A stretch of 64,000 nt of DNA, from NCBI RefSeq assembly GCF_000003815.2, contig NC_049983.1, positions 472,524 through 536,523 of the forward strand, given 5' to 3'. This document shows positions 45,401 through 57,981 of this stretch, in pieces; positions within the stretch are counted from its first letter, which is position 1, and the number at the start of each line of letters is the position of its first letter. The stretch is from Branchiostoma floridae (taxonomy: Eukaryota > Chordata > Leptocardii > Amphioxiformes > Branchiostomatidae). The position numbers and the translations under genes are program-made. The notes below the pieces were generated by a model that was given only the letters and a program-made list of their open reading frames with translations, made no database searches and was not told where the DNA came from.

Positions 45401-48400
45401 GACCTGCCCGTACCAGGGGAAGGCCACGGTGTCCCTGTACGGACGCTCGGACGATAACGTCAACAGCACCAAGCAGTTCCTTGTGACGTCAGGCGGGACT
45501 CTTGAGATCCACGGGCAACGCAAGGTGGCGTGGACACAGCTCACACAGACAGTGCCACAAGGTGGACTTCCTAAGGTTCGTGTAGACCTAGACTACGTAT
45601 ACATGCATTCATTAGTTCATAAAGAACGCCCATTAATTGGTGGATGAAGAGCGTCCATTTGACTACATGTCATATAGTGCGTCAATGAAGATTAAATACC
45701 CAGGTAACGAGGTCATCAATACAAAAGTTTCTCAATTAACTGGATATTGTTTTGTATATATGGTCAGACGTCTCGTCTAGCCTCCGTTTTCTTTCCTCTA
45801 TTAGTGTGCAACATTTACAAAAAAACAGCAATTGATCAAGAACATCGTATTTAATAGGGTCCATATTGGTGGGACTCGTTGAGAAACACATGGCATCGTG
45901 GCATCAACGTTCGCGTTATAGACGAAATAACAGCGGCTGTGGTTGACTCGGCAACTTTCGACACTTCGCTCAACGAAGAAAACAGTCGAAGTTTGGCGAC
46001 TTTCATCGACCTAGTCCCCTCGGGAAGAATCGTGGCGCTGGCTGTGCAGCAGCATGCTTCCCTGGAGGCCTCCGCCAAGGAGAAGCTCAGGGAGTTGGGT
46101 AGCGTGGAGGTGGATTCACTGGGAGCATGGTAAAGAAGCCGTAAACTGTTCAGATAAGAAATTTAATTTTTCTTCTGTCTTGGTCTAATATAACTGTACA
46201 TCTATCCATCCTGTGCCTCTCGCTAGCTGAGCCAATACCTGAATCAGGGTGAAATAAGTGTGATAATTTGTAAGCCGGGGTACGCTCCAGCAGGACATTA
46301 ATAGCATCCTATCTCGCAGACTGCTAGCATCTCTGGCCTTTATTCCATAGAGAAGCGCTGGTTCCCGATCTCCAACGTTGCCTAACATATTCTCATACTG
46401 GAAGAGGGAGTGACCTAGTTAGAGAACCTATTGGTAAGGCAATTTTTAAAATTGCGATCAAGCCTTTCTTTAAAAATTAAATCTCAGAGATACCAGAAGT
46501 CTGCGAAGGAGGCTAATGAGTTAAGACCATTGGCACCATACTGAATGATGCAAGCCACATATATGCTTCAGGGAACCTTGGGCATTTGTGGGAGTTAAAG
46601 GAAAACCAGGGACTGCTGTGGAACAGAGACTTCCACATATAGGTGAGAACTCATTTCTTAGTGGTACCACCTGATTTTTTTCTCCGCTGCAATTGCATGT
46701 GCGTATCTATCTAATAGAATAGACCTATTGCTAATGATGGCTTATCCTTTGTTTACAAATAATCTAGATGCACAATCCACGGGTACGGCGAACGTCACTG
46801 CTACGTTCCAAGCGTTTTTCGGCGACTTTGACGTCATTGCCACAAGTGCATGGGTTGGAGGTAACCGTTGCAATAGTGCTTTTTCATTATTGCTCAATTG
46901 ATTTCTTTTGACAGGTCCCAATGTGAATATGTACTATGTTACAAGTCACGGAATCCCACACGTTATTTACATTCAGGTTCATAACTTCACGTTTATCTTC
47001 AGGCTCAGCGCGAAGCACATTTTCTGTGGGCCGACATGACGATGGGTACGTCATCAACCTGAAGGATGACGTCAGTTCCTGGCTTCCTGGAGACCGCATC
47101 GTCATGGCCAGCACGGACTACAACATGGAGCAGGCAGAAGAGTTCCAGCTGCTGCCGTGTCAGGAGTGCTCGAGCCACCAGGTCAAAATCAGCGGTAAGA
47201 TACCGTCATCTAAGTTTCTTAGCAAGACACTTCTGGACGATACAAGTCAAGGAGCTTTTCTCTGACATGCCAGACATGGACTCGTGGCGACTGTAGTATC
47301 ACCTCTCTGAGGAGGAAGTTTATAGAAAATCCTTACAAAATCTGTTCTGTTACATGATAGCTTGTATTAATTCAGAAGTTCTTGAATATACAAATACAAA
47401 TACTTGAAACGCTTGTACGTTTGCCAGAAAAGTCGGTCAAAGATGCGACCAACCACTTTTCTAATTCATCAATATTGTGATCTTAAACGCTACTGGTATG
47501 TTTTTTTCCAGTACTACCAATAAAGGCTACCCTGAAGTACACGCAATCAAAACAAAAAACAAAAACAATGATTTGTATTATTTGCCTGTACGATCTGCTG
47601 TCGTACAGGTGACATCAGGTACATGCATTTCGGAGAGATCTCGGATGAAGTAGACTTGCGGGGAGAGGTCGGTCTGCTGACCAGGAACATCAAGTTCCAG
47701 GGGGAGGTAGAGGATGGCTGCTATGGCGACAACAAATGTCAGTTCTTCGACTTTGACACATATGGAGGACACCTTAAGGTTTGTTTTGCAAATTTTGACT
47801 TTTCATTAATAGACACATTTTTGTTGAATTTTCTGTTGTTTTGCATGAAAACGTAATTATAAGCGTCCGGGCTGTAAAATTGGAACTTTAATTCCTTTCT
47901 TGCAACAAGAAATATGTTGAAAAAATTCCCCGTTACAGATTCTGAGAGGTTTCAAGAACGTCCACTTGTCCGGTATTGAGTTCACCCGCATGGGTCAACA
48001 GATCTTGGGCAGATATCCTGTCCACTTCCACATGACGGGAGATGTGGACGAGAAGGGATGCTACAGCCGCCCAACGTACGTCCGAGAGCTGTCCATTCAC
48101 CACTGCTTCTCCCGCTGTGTGACCATTCATGGCACTCATGGACTGCTGGTCAGTCTTTCCTTTATTCTGTTTCTGACGAGACCTTTGTGTGGCAGGCAGA
48201 TAGTATAGTGAAAAACCTCAAGCCAACCCTACACATTCCTGCCATATATTCAGAAAAGCCACTGTATCCACATAGTTCCCGTGTAAAACTTTATTAAAGC
48301 CCTCCACCAGACTAGAAACCTTTGTGTGGCAATTTTGTCAGTGCCTATGTCTTTGGCCTTGGCAATGTTGCGGCTGCACCTGTCTTTCCAAAGCGACGTA

Positions 48401-51400
48401 AAATCAGCGTCCCGCGTTCAAGATTCCTCAAGCACGTCAAAGGGAAAGGGCTAGTAACACTTAGAAACTCTTAGAAAATACCATGCTTCTGAAACAGCAA
48501 GGAAACCAGCCGACATATGTGTCCGTAAGTAGTAAGTATTACAAAGTGAATAGGAACAACAACAATGTGTCAAATAGTAACAAATTTTAACAAGACGGTT
48601 ACTTTTTATCAGGTACAAGACACAGTCGGTTACGAGACCCTCGGGCATTGCTATTTCCTTGAGGACGGAGCGGAGCAACGCAACGTTCTTGACCACAACC
48701 TCGGAATGTCGACCCGATACGGCACTCAGCTGCCCACCGACAGGGACGAAAACATGTGCCGGAACATACTGGATGGGGTGTACGGCGATTACACTCCCAA
48801 TGTGTATGCGGACTGCATGTAAGAACAAAATGCTTTTGTAAAGAGACATTTGCCACAATGGAGGAATAAACAAAGAAAACTAGTTTTCAATAGTCTACTA
48901 GATTCTACTTAACATGCAGATTTTCTAATCATGCAGCTTTGTTTCCATTCTTCGACATTTAGGATGCTCAGCACGTTTTGGATCTCCCACCCCAACAATG
49001 ACCTCATCAACAACGCGGCTGCCGGCACCCCGGTATGTTTTTTTTGTCATCACTTTTCCATACAGAAAGCATGCAGTAACTGTGCTATTCGTCTTACGAA
49101 GAATGCAGTCTTATTTTAAAAGATTTTGACTGAAGTCTTCGTTGATGCGCTTATAAATCTGTCACTTATCTAACGATATTTGCAAATAATACTATGCAGA
49201 TCATGAGTCGTGACTCTTGCAGAGAATTCAATGTGGCAGATAGCTTATGACATTGGCTATTGCAATATCAGCTTTAAAAACAGTTTTGTCTCAACTATTA
49301 TACTTCAAGTTCAGTCTGCTTTATCCATACATTTTCGGTTATAAAAGACTGTTACCGTTGGGGAATATCCACAATTGGATAATATTTGTATTCCATTCTA
49401 ACGTATGCCTGTATGCAATCACAGGGCATTGGTATCTGGTACCTCTTCCACCTGGAGCCATCAGGTTTATCAGCGGGGGCACTTCCCCCTCTACAGTCAT
49501 CGTTCGCTCCCATGGGGCGGTTTTACAACAACAGGGCGCACTCTAATGCACAAGTATTTATCATAATTTTTACTGTTTTCACCTGACCGACTGCTGTATC
49601 AGATATTATGTCTTTCAAGTTTATAAGCGTCAAACCAAGACAAAGTAAGAAGCTTGTACGCATTTATGTCACACGAAACATTACATGTTGTCTTATTTCT
49701 CTCACGAAATTAGCTGTTACATTGCTCGACCATGACTACTCGATCAAACTGACACAATCGAATGATGTTCGTATGTTTATTGCAAAGGCAACGATGATTT
49801 ATTATTGTCCATACAAGCGGCGTCGCTTGGTTTAATATCAAACTAAAAAGAAGTCCAGTGTGGACAGCTTGTCCGAAATGAACACGTTTTTTGTGTCTTT
49901 TTAGGGGTTGCTAATAGAGGGTGGGGTCAAGACCACACCCTCAACGGCGTCTTCGCCGGCTGAATTCCTGGCCAAGTTGGGTGGAAGGTAATTGTCTTTG
50001 GAGTTTTGGGAGAAACCCAACTTGAACTTCAATCACACACCGTAGACTTTGGATACGTAGATACTTTATTCAGCCCAAAAGGTATACACCAATTTGCAGG
50101 TAAAATGACGTAAAACTTCATAGAATTTTATCAGTCAGTACTAAGAGACCAAAACTTGTTGTGTTATATAGGTGCAAGTCTCAAAAGTACTCATATTTGC
50201 CAAACAAAACAACGTGTTAATGCCACATAGGTACAAGCCTCACCAGAACTCGGACCTGCTACAGCCCCGTGTACCGGCCATGCTGGAAGGGTACACCGCC
50301 TTCAAGAACCACGTATGGGGTGCCTGGGTCCGCGGTGGTGACGTGTGGATCGACAAGAGCGCGTATGTTTATCTCGATAGACTTTTGATAGCTACAAGAG
50401 TGCGTATGCGACATCCAGAAGCATTTATAAAGGCTGCGATATACATGTTATGTAAAACGTATCTTTTCGAGGATCTTTGATTTAAAAGGAGTTGTCCTTA
50501 GAGAATCATGATGACGTAAGATTGGTTTTCATGACAGATATCTACTGCCATACAGACATACATGTATCTCAGACCTGCGGCCAGATTAAATTCTTTAACA
50601 TAAAAGGGTAATGATATGACATGTTAAAAGAAAATGTTTAAAGTCATTTTATTCCGATTTTGTTCTATGTTCAAGGTTTGCTGACAATGCTATAGGCCTA
50701 GTGATGGCAAGGTAAGTCATTGAGAATAGACACACAATTTAGGTTAAATAGCGGTAATAAGTATACAACATTACTAATGAAACCTTGCCGTATTGCAATA
50801 AACACCACATCAAAAATGACAAACATGAGCAGAAACATCTATGTAATAAATGATGGTATCTACAAACTAGACTTCGCCGACCTCAAACCTCCATGATTTT
50901 ATGCAAATGGCTTATATGTTTGCATAGTTGTGCATCGTAATGTTCACCTTCAACTAACACATATCACAAGTATACAGTTCCCACCATTTATCATTGAGAG
51001 ATTTTTGCATTAATCATGCAAATCAGTTCCTCGGTTGCATGTCTGGTATCTGTCTATTAAGGTTCAGTTATGGAAAACAATGAAATAATACAATTCCCTG
51101 ATTAATTATGCAAATTAAGTCCTCACTTTCATAATATTCATATCATTGTTTATATCTATGCCAAACTACCTGCCCAAAATGTTTTGACAAAAATTCCCCT
51201 GCAGTTCCAAAATCAAATGTGTGTGTGTGTGTTGGGGGGGGGGGGGGGTCGTCAAACATGTCACACCGTAAAAAGCCAACCGAATGTGGGTGTTTCTCCG
51301 AAACAAGAGATACATCGAAAACATTGCTATGATAGTAAATTATATATATTACATATATTAAGCAAATGTGCTCCTATTTTGCATAATTTGTTTTTCATTT

Positions 51401-54400
51401 TGTATATCTTTGTCTAAGCTTTTTCTAAGCTTTGTCTTCAAGCTAAAGTTTGTCTTATCCTCTTCGCTTTTACAAAAATGCCCATGCTTCTCCAAAAATT
51501 TCCCTTGGAGGCCTAAACTTCTTTCCGAGCACGACAGCTACTCGTAGATGACACCAAAGAAATAGCGGCTTGTGCAGAATATAAGATAACAAACCCAGAC
51601 GTTCCACAAAATCTAATAATTTCCAGTTTTTGTCAGACCCTACGAACACAGCAAGTATTGAACCAATCCATACTGACGTTCTTGAGCTGTCTTGTTGACA
51701 AACACCCAGAAAAACTCTAGTGAAAATATAATCTCCATGACATACTTCAGGGAGGTAATTTACATCCATGCGTCACCTATTGGGGAACAGCAATGAATAC
51801 TTCCTTATTCCTATTCAACGCAGTGAAGGAATATTCCCTGGCGACGTTGGGTCGACCCAGCAGGTCTGGAACAGTATCTTTATCGGAGAGAGTGAGAACG
51901 TGGGCACGAAGACTGGATCCATGCACTGGGGCATGGGGAGTGTCAAACAGGTGGAGAGGAGCTGGCCCCATTCTACGTGAGTGTACATGTGCAAATTTTG
52001 TTTGTATTTGCCTTGTTGTCTTCAGAGCTAATCTGGCAGTAATCTTACTGATTGCTTTAACGTTGTCTATACCAATAGTGCATTTTGTTGCGTCGATATA
52101 GTTTAGACATCCAGGTAATACGATATGCCAAAAAGCAGTTACTCATGCCTTGACAAGCTACTGGATATGATTTTGGAAACGGTCAGATGTTTCAACTGGA
52201 ATCCACCAGTTTTCGTCAGTGACACTGACAGTGACACTACTGCCAGTTTGTTGAATGAAATCATATGGTGCATTGAGGAATGATGTTTTGTACTGAACAT
52301 ATCCATGCAAAATTTTAGCAGGCTAGTCAAGACTTCTTTCGTGATCATACTTCAGCCTTTTCTGATTCCTGTATCTCATTTCACTCTCTGATGTACTCAC
52401 TAACTCAATCACACAATCATTCGCTCACTCTCATTCTTACTCTGTTATGGCAGACCCTTGCAATTGTCAAAGAAAGATTTTGCACCACAATACGGTTAAA
52501 GTTATCCTATTCGATAACAATGTTGAATATCATTTGATATCATACGTGAATGTACAGATTTAAAATTTGTAATGACTGTTCGAAATAACGCAATTCAGCA
52601 TAGAGCTTCAAATATCTTTCAAGTTCAATAATTCATTTATTAACTTATTCATTGATGCATTCATGAGTTTATTCATTCATGCATTCATTCATGCATTCAC
52701 GCATTGTAATTTTAAATCAATTCATATGTAAAATCTTGTGAACTCACTTATAGAGAGACCAACTTACGAGGCATTGACATCTACGATGGCCCCATCTTCG
52801 TGGACAGCTGTACTTTCAAGAGGTACGCCAAACTACCCGAGGCCGATCGGTGGAGCAGCGCCATTGGGTTCCGCGCTATGAATGTCTGGCAAAATACGCC
52901 AAAGAACAACTTTACAAGGTCAAAGTTTGAGAACGTAAGTGCCTTCCGTAACTCGTATATGTGCTATGCCTTGGGTTGAATTCGATTATATGGAATTCCA
53001 TTACGTTCCACATTGACTTCGCTCGTTTCAAAACATACTGTAAATCGTACAAGAATTTGTACAATGAGCAGATATTTTCCGTAAACTGCCAAACAATTCG
53101 GAAAACAGTAATTTCGCAAACAAAGTCAATTCAAGGAAGACCTGATTACAAATAATAAAGAATCATGATTGTTCTTTACATCACACTCTGTCAAACTTTC
53201 TGACCAGTTAGATTTAAAAACGATGGCAACTTTTTTTCTGCCAAACGTTCCTTCGCACGTTCTCATCAGTTCTGGGGTTTCCAATGATGTCATCGACATA
53301 TTCGAGTCTTGGCCTTAACAACATTCTTTATCATTCTGTCTGTTATAGCATATATTTTATTTGGTAGTGGTATTGAAGTTATCTTAAACTACTGTAATAA
53401 CAATTTTGCACTATGTTCCTAACAGCGTTTTCTGGAATTAATGCAATTTCTTTTTGATAAAAAGAACTTGTTTTCATTTGTCTAATTTTCCTATCAGGTT
53501 GAAAGCCGTATTTTTATGGGCGCGGCGGGATTGTCAGGGTTCGGCGAGCACAACTTAGACGGCGACAAGACCAACATTCTGCACGACATGGACGGGAGCC
53601 TCACCGGCTACCCGGACAGCTACTTAGTCGGGCCGGATAACTACCTGGTCAGGAACCCCGGCTGTGTGGAGAAGCCTGACTGGATCGGTCTCGTCTGTCG
53701 TGGAGAATATGCATCGGTTAGTACAGACACCATCAAAGATGTGGCGTCAGTGTGGCGTAATGGTTGGGTGCTTGACCCAGACCCTCTAGGTCAGGACCTC
53801 AGTGGTCTGAGCCAAACATTCTGCCATTTATTATAAGCCACAGTTCGAATCTATTGACATGCTCGGTTGACAGTGTACCATTGGTAAAAGCATTTTAGTA
53901 GTCTTCCTTTTTTCACTCAGGTGAAAATGAGTTCCTGACTGCGGTTAGAGACGTTCCTCGTATAGGAAGTCCCGTTTTTGAGGATAGCCTCACTCCGAGC
54001 ACATTAGATATCCCACCACGCTTATGAAAATGAGTTATGTTTTTTCCCAGTGTGTGTATATAAAAAAACCTGTTCGGATTCCCAGCCTCTTCGGAACAAA
54101 TCTTGTGTGTTACGCCACGAACCGATTTGCTGTTTCTGCAAAACAAACAAGACTTAAGTGACCAGAAAGTCACAGGGGTCATCTCAAATAACATTCGAAG
54201 AAAGCAGTGTCTCTCTGAGAAAAGCTCGCTCCATGAAAGCAGCCTCATCTTTGACTCTTGTTTTTTCATGCATTCATCCGCAGGACCCAACATATCAAAT
54301 CCCCCACTGTTAGACTCCTTACGTCAATGAAACTGCTAAACGGAACAAACTTGGACCAGGATGGGAAAGCTTAGAACCTACCTGTTCCTTCTAGCAAAGA

Positions 54401-57208
54401 AAGTATCCAAACTGGGCAAAAATTATCAAGAAAAAGGAGGAATTTTAAGACTTCTAGCCGCTATAATCGTAGTCCCATTTGAGCCTACTGCGCAACTCAA
54501 CTGTGTGTGGTATCTGCCCTTCTGTCCACAGTTGTTCATCAACACTAACCATCAGAGGAACCGGATGTCCATGTACCGTGACGAGTATCCGGACAATCCG
54601 GTTACACTAGAAACTCCTTTTACGACAACTTACTACATGCCCGTGGTAATGTTGGACAAGTCCTACACCGTCCACTGGGATGGAAAGGCTCCAGAGGAAA
54701 TAAATGTCTACCCCATTAACTTTGACAGGTTGGTTTGCTTTAGTTTGTTTCCAATACAAAATAAAATACATTACATTAAGGCCAGTTAACAAAAACAATA
54801 CTTCAGTCCTTCACATCTGAATACATGCTTAGATTAATGACCAATTACAAGCTGTCTTTATTAAACTAGTATTCGTGAAGTATCCTGAACTCAGACCAAC
54901 GCTGCTTCCTGAAACTGTGTAAACAGCTCTGACCTCCAGCCAACTCTTGCAACCTTTCTCAGACCTCTCTTCTTGCCTAATTAGCATGACTACGGTTCAG
55001 AGTACGTATGTGCAACGACAGTGATTTTGGTTAATGTGTCAAAGGTTAACGTGCGTGACTTTTAAACTCGATTTGCATAACAGTATCAAGATGCGATTTG
55101 TTTATAACTTAGGGACCTTCACTTTGACATATTACCCATCATCCCTGTCGCTGCTCATTGAATTGATATTTTATTACAGTGGCGACTGGGTCCGAGTGGG
55201 CTTCTGTTACCCGCCGGGAACCAACTTTAAGGTGACGTACCAACTGCGGACTCAAGTCCCATGGGCCATCGTGTACGAAGAGGACGTCAGTTCTGTGTCA
55301 AGCCTTGCTGAGATAGACGGTGGTGATGGAAAACTCTACTACTTCGAAGAAAGCACAAGGTATGAGGAGGTCATTCCCCAAGCAGAGGTTTCTGTCGGGG
55401 CTATAGTTGTGACGGGATCACTTACGGTTGCCTACTTCCAATACTATCTCCCCAAAATGAAATCTCTGATCATTATAGAATAAATGTAGAATACAACACG
55501 GTGTATTCAGTATCACCCGAGGTACAAGCCCGACCGCGGGAAGGATCGCCCGACGGCTGAAGGCTATGCTATACAGCAGTTTCATTGACTTGATGAGTCA
55601 AAGTCACCTGAGAAAACTCATGTTTTGATATGAATGCACCGGAAATTGAGAAAATGATGTGTACTCGAACAAAACATTGTAACAATATCAATTCTAACAT
55701 CCAAATCCGCTATTAGAATTTTCAACCTTGCCACACTCGGCCCGCTCGAAATAGTTCGATTTACTTGAAGGAAGCCCGTGTGATACAACTTCGAAGCCTG
55801 TGTGATATAGAAAGTTATCACACGGTCCGGAACACCTGTAGGCTGTATCGAACGTTTTCGCGGCAAGTATGACATAAAGGTCTTACAGGTCTGAGGCTGC
55901 ATTGCTTAACACTACGTGTCATGATTAAGTATAACATGGTCATCAATAAAACACAGTTATCTTGGGAGCTGATTTCCTCAACTTCGATGGTTTTTAATGG
56001 TATTTAAAGAGTTACTATTCAAAGTAAACTGCATTAAGTTTTGTTGCATGTTGTAGTAACATTTTTTGTATAGCCTTCTGTTTCTGAAAGTCCGAGCTAA
56101 CTACGATCGGGAAGGCCATGACTACTGTTCACACATGGGCTGTGAGAGGATCGTCATCTCGGCCACCATGACAAGTGACGTGGTCAGCGACTGTACAGCA
56201 ACAGCTTATCCCAAGTACAGCCTGACGCCGACAGAGACTGTTCCCAGCCCGACCTTCATGAGTATGGTCAACGACTGTACAGGATGTGGTGCTCCGGTGA
56301 GTATACAGGACAATAAATAATCATGGCTTATTGTTTATTTTATGCACATTTTATGCAGATCTGGTACATTGTTTCAACGTCGTATGAATTGTAAGTAGAA
56401 TGTGATAAACATAATGCGTGTACTCTTTGTGTGTACAGGAGCCAATTGTGTTTGATGAAGGCAAGACGTTCGTTGAAGTGACGGTTGTGTCATCCGGGTC
56501 TCGCGAGATGCTACATGGCCACGGATCCTTCGTCCAGGTATACATCACTTCCTAATGAATATGTATTGAATATTCAAAGATTGGGGCCTATCTTGGTAGT
56601 ACTTTCGCGTCTTCACCGTAACAGGTGTGCTAAACATAATATTATCTTAATACTGTACAACGTGTAGTGCGATTAGGCAAAGGGGTAAGTGGTAAGGAGA
56701 GAGAAAGAAAATCGTGGTGGATTTCAGTTCACGGTGAAACGGTCAGAGCGAAAATCGCGAACATAAAACCATCAAGGACTATGTATATTGTTTGCCAGAT
56801 GGCTAATGTTTTTTCGCACTTCAGATAGACGGTGTCCAGTTTGATAGCCATCACCATGGCCACCTGGTCATCAGCGTTGATGCCGTGTCTGGCTCGGTCA
56901 CACATGAAATGACGTTCCACTCTGGCGCTGAGCTGGCCATGGCAACCTTCATACGCCACATTATCCCTCAAAAGTAGGTATTATAGCGTCAACAAAAACT
57001 CCATTAACTAATCATAGTAGTAATTACATATTAATTTTCCAGTTTTATTGATAGGGCTTTAGGTTCCAGATAAGAGATTCTGAAGCAGGTTTGATTATAC
57101 TTATACATTTCCTGGAGGTATAGTTTTGGGTTTTCCGCGTGTGTGTACGTGCGTGCGTACGCATGTGCGTGCGTGCGTAAGTGTGTGCGTGTGTGTGTGT
57201 GTGTGTGC

Positions 57209-57239
<31 letters not shown>

Positions 57240-57943
57240 TGCGTGTGCATGTGTGCATGGTGACTGACCCTCTTAACAAGACGTTGATTGCAACATTGCA
57301 GCAAAGTTATTGGACAAAAGCCTACAACTCATTTCTCACGAACTCTTTCCGTCCGTCTAGCTCCATAGTCCTGGTGGCAGCTTCTGACGCCTCTAGTCTG
57401 ATTGTGAACTCACAGGAATGTCTGTCAGCTCTGAAACAGCTCGGAGCGCAGGAACTTGACAACATTAACGTCGGAGGTTAGTTGTCCCCGTTGTCTTCTG
57501 TTCTAAAAAGCTTTTAAAAAACAAGAATGATTCACAGTTGAGATCATGGATCTAACTACTCAGTAACCTGGTAACTGGGGGACTCAAAGTAATGGCTACT
57601 GGGTTGGAACTGCACTCGTCTTTCGGAGGGGGTGATTGTGGTCACGTGTTTGAGAAGGTGCACGTTAAAGGAAGGGCTAACAACTGCTGCCTTTCAAAAT
57701 ATACCCTGCAACTCTTCCCTATGAAAAAAAAATACCCTGTGGCGGAAACAACAAGGAAAATTTGTCACAAGGCAGTACGTTGTGAATAACAAAAATTCTT
57801 ATTTGATCATCAATCTTCCCATAGGGACGTTTGCCATGGTTGGCTTCAAGGGCACCTTCTGGCCCAGCTGGATCCAGCACGTCAACCTGCCGTCCGGTCA
57901 GGGTCCGGCACAGATCTACACCAAGATCCCGCTCATGGGCTGA
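42436..57943 (+). CDS. Gene C: CEMIP-like protein with two N-terminal F-type lectin domains, 27 exons
   Basis: Exons: 42436-42490, 42860-43300, 44163-44594, 44775-44960, 45295-45575, 45858-46129, 46572-46642, 46768-46860, 47003-47194, 47609-47778, 47939-48148, 48613-48818, 48963-49032, 49425-49553, 49905-49987, 50231-50362, 50676-50711, 51824-51976, 52754-52934, 53498-53716, 54532-54728, 55180-55359, 56074-56296, 56439-56537, 56825-56973, 57361-57476, 57825-57943. The sum is 4695 nt (1564 residues plus TGA). Domains: signal peptide 1-15, F-type lectin 1 about 19-165, F-type lectin 2 about 166-309, G8 about 322-465, ILEI-1 466-610, beta-helix about 611-1300, ILEI-2 about 1405-1560. R479/D487/D500 match the R-x7-D-x12-D pattern. 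From G8 onward it is homologous to genes A and B but more diverged, with small codon indels in several exons and one extra intron. Fucose targeting of a hyaluronidase-like core is inference. Polyadenylation signal at 57976. Confidence 0.94.
42860..43300 (+). CDS. Gene C exon 2: F-type lectin (fucolectin) domain 1
   Basis: A phase 1-1 exon encoding a complete domain, residues 19-165. It starts NIALLKPAYQSS and runs through AVDGSTGG, CTHTAVHGEDSPWWYVDL, the RIDCCPER motif, FNLHIGDSSDV and TLCEVQVFEG. H67, R92, D94 and R99 fit the F-type lectin consensus H-x24-R-x-D-x4-R exactly, and the vicinal Cys95-Cys96 pair that contacts fucose in eel agglutinin is present. The family binds terminal L-fucose; binding here is predicted. 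Confidence 0.92.
44163..44594 (+). CDS. Gene C exon 3: F-type lectin domain 2 (partly degenerate site)
   Basis: A phase 1-1 exon, residues 166-309, with the same fold signature as domain 1: NLALRQPTSQSS, AVDGGRSG, NPWWYVDL, RVDHSPDR, FNLHIGDNSDV and TLCEVEVYGG. It is one residue shorter before NPWW, which removes the His of the H-x24-R motif, and the Cys pair is replaced by His-Ser. The two basic residues and Asp of R-x-D-x4-R remain. Weaker binding, altered specificity or a structural role are all possible. Confidence 0.9.
44775..46860 (+). CDS. Gene C exons 4-8: G8 and first ILEI/PANDER-like domains
   Basis: Residues 310-610. Exon 4 is 48 nt longer than in A and B because the CPDV lead-in occurs twice before TPWNPGHD. 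G8 motifs SETCPYQGK and GGTLEIHG are conserved. Exon 6 (ILEI-1) is strongly diverged from A and B, yet R479, D487 and D500 keep the R-x7-D-x12-D spacing, consistent with retained function. The exon 5 donor is GTTCGT, a weak site that still keeps the frame. Confidence 0.88.
47003..55359 (+). CDS. Gene C exons 9-22: parallel beta-helix region
   Basis: Residues about 611-1330. Exons 9-11 are almost identical in sequence to A and B, while exons 15-21 are diverged and carry codon-sized indels (83 vs 86 nt, 197 vs 215 nt). The 168-nt exon 14 of A and B is split here into 50231-50362 and 50676-50711 by a 313-base phase 2 intron. Motifs GIEFTRMGQQ, HHCFSRC, VLDHNLG, WISHPNN and GIDIYDGP mark the helix repeats. 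Confidence 0.87.
50865..51760 (-). mobile_element. ATGCAAAT-rich repeat copy in gene C intron 17
   Basis: Begins ACTAGACTTCGCCGACCTCA and ends near CAGGGAGGTAATT, reverse orientation relative to the copy at 14421-15325. It shares the ATTATGCAAATTAAGTCC and CAAAAATTCCCCTGCAG phrases and has a GT/G-run at 51219-51249. It ends 64 bases before the exon 18 acceptor. Confidence 0.65.
53751..53855 (+). repeat. tRNA-derived SINE-like sequence in gene C intron 20
   Basis: An A-box-like TGGCGTAATGGTTGG at 53753-53767 and a B-box-like AGTTCGAATC at 53842-53851. It lies 35 bases after the exon 20 donor. The distance between boxes is longer than in a tRNA, as in some SINEs. Confidence 0.45.
56074..57943 (+). 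CDS. Gene C exons 23-27: Cys-rich linker and second ILEI/PANDER-like domain
   Basis: Residues 1330-1564. Motifs: CSHMGCER, DCTGCGAP, HGHLVISVDAVSGS, SIVLVAASD, ECLSALKQLGAQ and FAMVGFKGTFWPSWIQH, ending KIPLMG. Exon 25 is four codons shorter and exon 26 two codons longer than in A and B. The last exon is nearly identical to that of gene A, including synonymous sites. Confidence 0.88.
57139..57257. repeat. Alternating purine-pyrimidine tract (GT/GC)n in gene C intron 25
   Basis: Almost 120 bases of alternating TG and CG, with a pure (CG) core of about 16 bases near 57207-57223 flanked by (GT)n. This composition is prone to Z-DNA. It lies about 100 bases before exon 26. Confidence 0.9.
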
Positions 57944-57975
57944 TACTAAGCTACGCACCAAGGGTCTGCTCATTC

Positions 57976-57981
57976 AATAAA
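57976..57981 (+). terminator. Polyadenylation signal of gene C
   Basis: AATAAA 33 bases after the TGA stop at 57941-57943. Confidence 0.75.

Noticed and set aside
57031-57304. Minus-strand frames rich in His-Thr
   Set aside because: They are translations of the (GT/GC)n simple repeat.
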